The translations under genes were made by a program, and so were the position numbers. The notes beneath the pieces were generated by a model, which worked only from the letters and a program-made list of their open reading frames with translations, did not search any database and was not told the origin of the DNA. A stretch of DNA of 64,000 nt from Larus michahellis. Lineage: Eukaryota > Chordata > Aves > Charadriiformes > Laridae. The DNA is taken from assembly GCF_964199755.1 (NCBI RefSeq), contig NC_133897.1, forward strand, positions 121,664,552-121,728,551. The letters are read 5' to 3'. Positions 63,201-64,000 of the stretch are shown piece after piece; position 1 is the first letter of the stretch, and each line of letters starts with the position of its first letter.

Positions 63201-64000
63201 ATATTCTGTCCTCCGTCATCCTGCAGCAAAGCGTTCAGCAGAGTCTTCCTAATGGCCAGGATTAGGACCAAGAAGGAATCTTCTTAGTTTTCCTTGCCCT
63301 GCTTGCAGCTAGACTAGCAGTAATTGTAGAGATCACAGCTTTTCCAAATAGGGTGGCCTTCCCCAGCTGGAAATGTCATCTGAGCATCTCTTGCCTAGCT
63401 TTGTCCTTGACATGACATGGCCACAGGAGCAGGTGGTATGTTGGCTCCTCAGTCTCTGCCTGTGGTCTACAACAGATTAATCTCCTAAAGACTGAAGATG
63501 GTGAATTTGGCCTTTGGCTATCTGGATGACATGAAGGTTAATGTTATATAGGTGATTGGGCTGTCTTCCATGATAAGTCTCTGCTGGTGTGAAACTCTTC
63601 ATGGTTATCTGAGGCTGCAAGTGAGCATGGCTGCTTTGTTACCAGCATGAATTAATTGATAAAAGTAATGCTGCAGCAGCAGGTAATTAAACTTAATTCC
63701 ATTGCATTGGCTGGATTTAACTGGAGGGGGCTTGTTGGGAGCCTGTGAAGTTTTAATTTCCCTTAGTTTACAGGAGTCAACTTTATCTCCACTCATTTCA
63801 TGTTTGTCTCTTCTTTTTCTTTAACCTCCCGCTTCTGCCTCAGGCACCAGTGTACAGCTGGTACCACAAAACCTGAAGCTGGGCAGAACTGAAGTTCCCA
63901 TCCTAATAAAGGATTACCAAGGGTTCAGCTGTGCTCAGCCACAGTCTCTGCAACTGACTGTTTGTAAGTGTGCGGATGACGGTGTATGCAGAGAGAAAAT
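48209..64000 (+). CDS. DSG2: Desmoglein-2 (DSG2), 3' end beyond window
   Basis: Desmosomal cadherin, the basal desmoglein of simple epithelia and heart in mammals. Joined exons: 48209-48253, 54317-54352, 55136-55270, 56518-56676, 56974-57118, 58005-58165, 59000-59134, 59280-59465, 60391-60650, 61482-61624, 62298-62525, and 63844-64000 (incomplete). All introns are GT-AG with matching phases; about 596 residues are present. Signal peptide 1 to about 20, prodomain to RQKR (46-49), mature EW start (50-51), EC1 to DINDN (150-154), EC2 to DVNDN (260-264), EC3, EC4 to DENDN (485-489), extracellular anchor to the window end. Membrane and cytoplasmic parts lie outside. DSG2 identity rests on [32 protein letters not shown]-like [16 protein letters not shown], and FSVIDKPPG-like FTVIDEPEG. 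The start codon has a GCC Kozak context. Confidence 0.94.
48254..54316 (+). other. Intron 1 of DSG2
   Basis: 6.1 kb. Apart from an old CR1 fragment (about 51545-51700) and homopolymer runs (A23 at 53271-53293, T-run then A-run at 53078-53105), nothing is recognisable. No exon-like cadherin sequence. GC-richer open frames near 49800-50100 match no family I know. Confidence 0.65.
51545..51700 (+). mobile_element. Old CR1 LINE 3' fragment (DSG2 intron 1)
   Basis: GAGGCTGTGGGACCTCCATCACT, TTTTTAAGAACAGGTTAAACA and TTGGATGGTCCCTTCAGCCTGC follow the CR1 3' end order but with substantial divergence. The terminal ATTCTATG repeat is gone. Confidence 0.75.
54317..54352 (+). CDS. DSG2: DSG2 exon 2
   Basis: 36 nt, residues 16-27: [12 protein letters not shown], aligning with ICFNVGSGLHLQ of human DSG2. 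Acceptor ATTGCAG, donor GTAGGA. Confidence 0.88.
55136..55270 (+). CDS. DSG2: DSG2 exon 3 (prodomain, furin site, start of EC1)
   Basis: 135 nt, residues 28-72. Furin site RQKR (46-49) followed by [20 protein letters not shown]. Trp at position 2 of the mature protein is the strand-swap residue. Acceptor TTTCACAG, donor GTAAGC. Confidence 0.92.
56035..56330 (+). repeat. C/T-rich low-complexity block (DSG2 intron 3)
   Basis: Pyrimidine-rich on the + strand, including CTCTCCCCCCACCCCCCCACCC. It accounts for the long Ser/Pro/Leu open frames in this stretch. About 190 bases before the exon 4 acceptor. Confidence 0.65.
56518..56676 (+). CDS. DSG2: DSG2 exon 4 (EC1)
   Basis: 159 nt, residues 73-125. 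Contains [20 protein letters not shown] and RTGDLNITG with VDRE, aligning with KYTGKGITEPPFGIFVFN of human DSG2. Acceptor CCTGCTAG, donor GTAAGT. Confidence 0.93.
56770..56930. repeat. AT-rich low-complexity stretch (DSG2 intron 4)
   Basis: TA/TTTATA-rich sequence with loose TATATG units between exons 4 and 5. No gene content. Confidence 0.6.
56974..57118 (+). CDS. DSG2: DSG2 exon 5 (EC1-EC2 linker)
   Basis: 145 nt, residues 126-173 plus one base. [10 protein letters not shown] corresponds to the LTGYALDARG region, so the YAL triplet of human DSG2 is HAL here. Then [11 protein letters not shown] and [12 protein letters not shown]. Acceptor TTTCAG, donor GTAACA. Confidence 0.93.
58005..58165 (+). 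CDS. DSG2: DSG2 exon 6 (EC2)
   Basis: 161 nt, residues 174-227. [20 protein letters not shown] carries calcium ligands, and the exon ends in LDRE. Acceptor TTCCAG, donor GTAAAA followed by an A-run. Confidence 0.93.
59000..59134 (+). CDS. DSG2: DSG2 exon 7 (EC2-EC3 linker)
   Basis: 135 nt, residues 228-272. [18 protein letters not shown], then [13 protein letters not shown], matching ILDVNDNIPVVEN of human DSG2. Acceptor ATGACAG, donor GTAAGT. Confidence 0.92.
59280..59465 (+). CDS. DSG2: DSG2 exon 8 (EC3)
   Basis: 186 nt, residues 273-334. [38 protein letters not shown] and [10 protein letters not shown] are strongly DSG2-like. Acceptor GATTGCAG, donor GTTAGT. Confidence 0.94.
60391..60650 (+). 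CDS. DSG2: DSG2 exon 9 (EC3-EC4)
   Basis: 260 nt, residues 335-420 plus two bases. [36 protein letters not shown] and YQAYDEDTG. Acceptor ACTCTAG after a T-run, donor GTAAGA. Confidence 0.94.
61482..61624 (+). CDS. DSG2: DSG2 exon 10 (EC4)
   Basis: 143 nt, residues 421-468. [20 protein letters not shown] and [10 protein letters not shown], matching the DNWISVDSVTSEIKLAK region of human DSG2. Acceptor TTAATCAG, donor GTAAGT. Confidence 0.93.
62298..62525 (+). CDS. DSG2: DSG2 exon 11 (EC4 to extracellular anchor)
   Basis: 228 nt, residues 469-544. [19 protein letters not shown] keeps an intact calcium motif, unlike the DSG4-like gene. [20 protein letters not shown] and [11 protein letters not shown] follow. 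Acceptor ATCTTAG, donor GTAAGA. Confidence 0.93.
62918..62937. repeat. (AAAT)n microsatellite (DSG2 intron 11)
   Basis: Five perfect AAAT units in the 1.3 kb intron before exon 12. Confidence 0.85.
63844..64000 (+). CDS. DSG2: DSG2 exon 12, cut by the window end
   Basis: Residues 545 to about 596. [20 protein letters not shown], then [20 protein letters not shown] and GVCREK, aligning with the extracellular anchor of human DSG2. The exon, membrane segment and cytoplasmic tail continue beyond 64000. Acceptor TGCCTCAG. Confidence 0.92.

Noticed and set aside
1..64000. CRISPR arrays, operons, tRNA or rRNA genes, viral integrations
   Set aside because: None seen; the window is ordinary vertebrate DNA with spliced genes and LINE fragments. 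Small RNA genes cannot be excluded by eye.

Overview
The window is vertebrate genomic DNA, most likely from a bird. The only clear interspersed repeats are CR1 LINE fragments, recognised by their reverse-transcriptase reading frame and their ATTCTATGATTCTAT-type 3' ends. Repeat density is low, introns are compact, and the genes are desmosomal cadherins. CR1 is also common in turtles and crocodilians, so bird is an inference.

Two desmoglein genes lie head to tail on the + strand. The first (11647-33842) is complete: 16 coding exons joined by GT-AG introns encode about 1162 residues. It belongs to the DSG1/DSG3/DSG4 group and looks most like DSG4 in its N-terminus, catenin-binding region and C-terminus. 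The second (48209 to beyond the window end) is DSG2. Twelve coding exons, the last one cut by the window edge, give the first ~596 residues. The two genes have nearly identical exon sizes and phases (for example 186, 260 and 143 nt for exons 8, 9 and 10), as expected of tandem duplicates. Both products are single-pass cadherins of the desmosome, with furin-processed prodomains, Trp2-type adhesive EC1 domains and Ca2+-binding linkers. The DSG4-like protein also has a cytoplasmic catenin-binding segment and desmoglein repeats. DSG2 is cut before its membrane segment.

Layout: 1-11.5 kb, upstream intergenic DNA with no gene I can support; 11.5-33.8 kb, DSG4-like gene with an inverted CR1 pair in intron 7; 33.8-47.9 kb, 3' UTR and intergenic DNA with CR1 fragments and a pentanucleotide satellite; 47.9-48.45 kb, CpG-rich DSG2 promoter; 48.2-64 kb, DSG2. 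In mammals DSG1, DSG4, DSG3 and DSG2 lie in this order on one strand. Here no cadherin exon is visible between the DSG4-like gene and DSG2, so a DSG3 at the mammalian position appears to be absent.

The most unusual feature is a long glycine-rich, partly collagen-like insert in the DSG4-like protein, just outside the membrane, encoded by a GGT/GGC simple repeat in exon 12. No RNA gene, CRISPR array or prokaryotic element was seen. All exon boundaries were derived by eye from splice signals, reading phase and family similarity, without transcript data.
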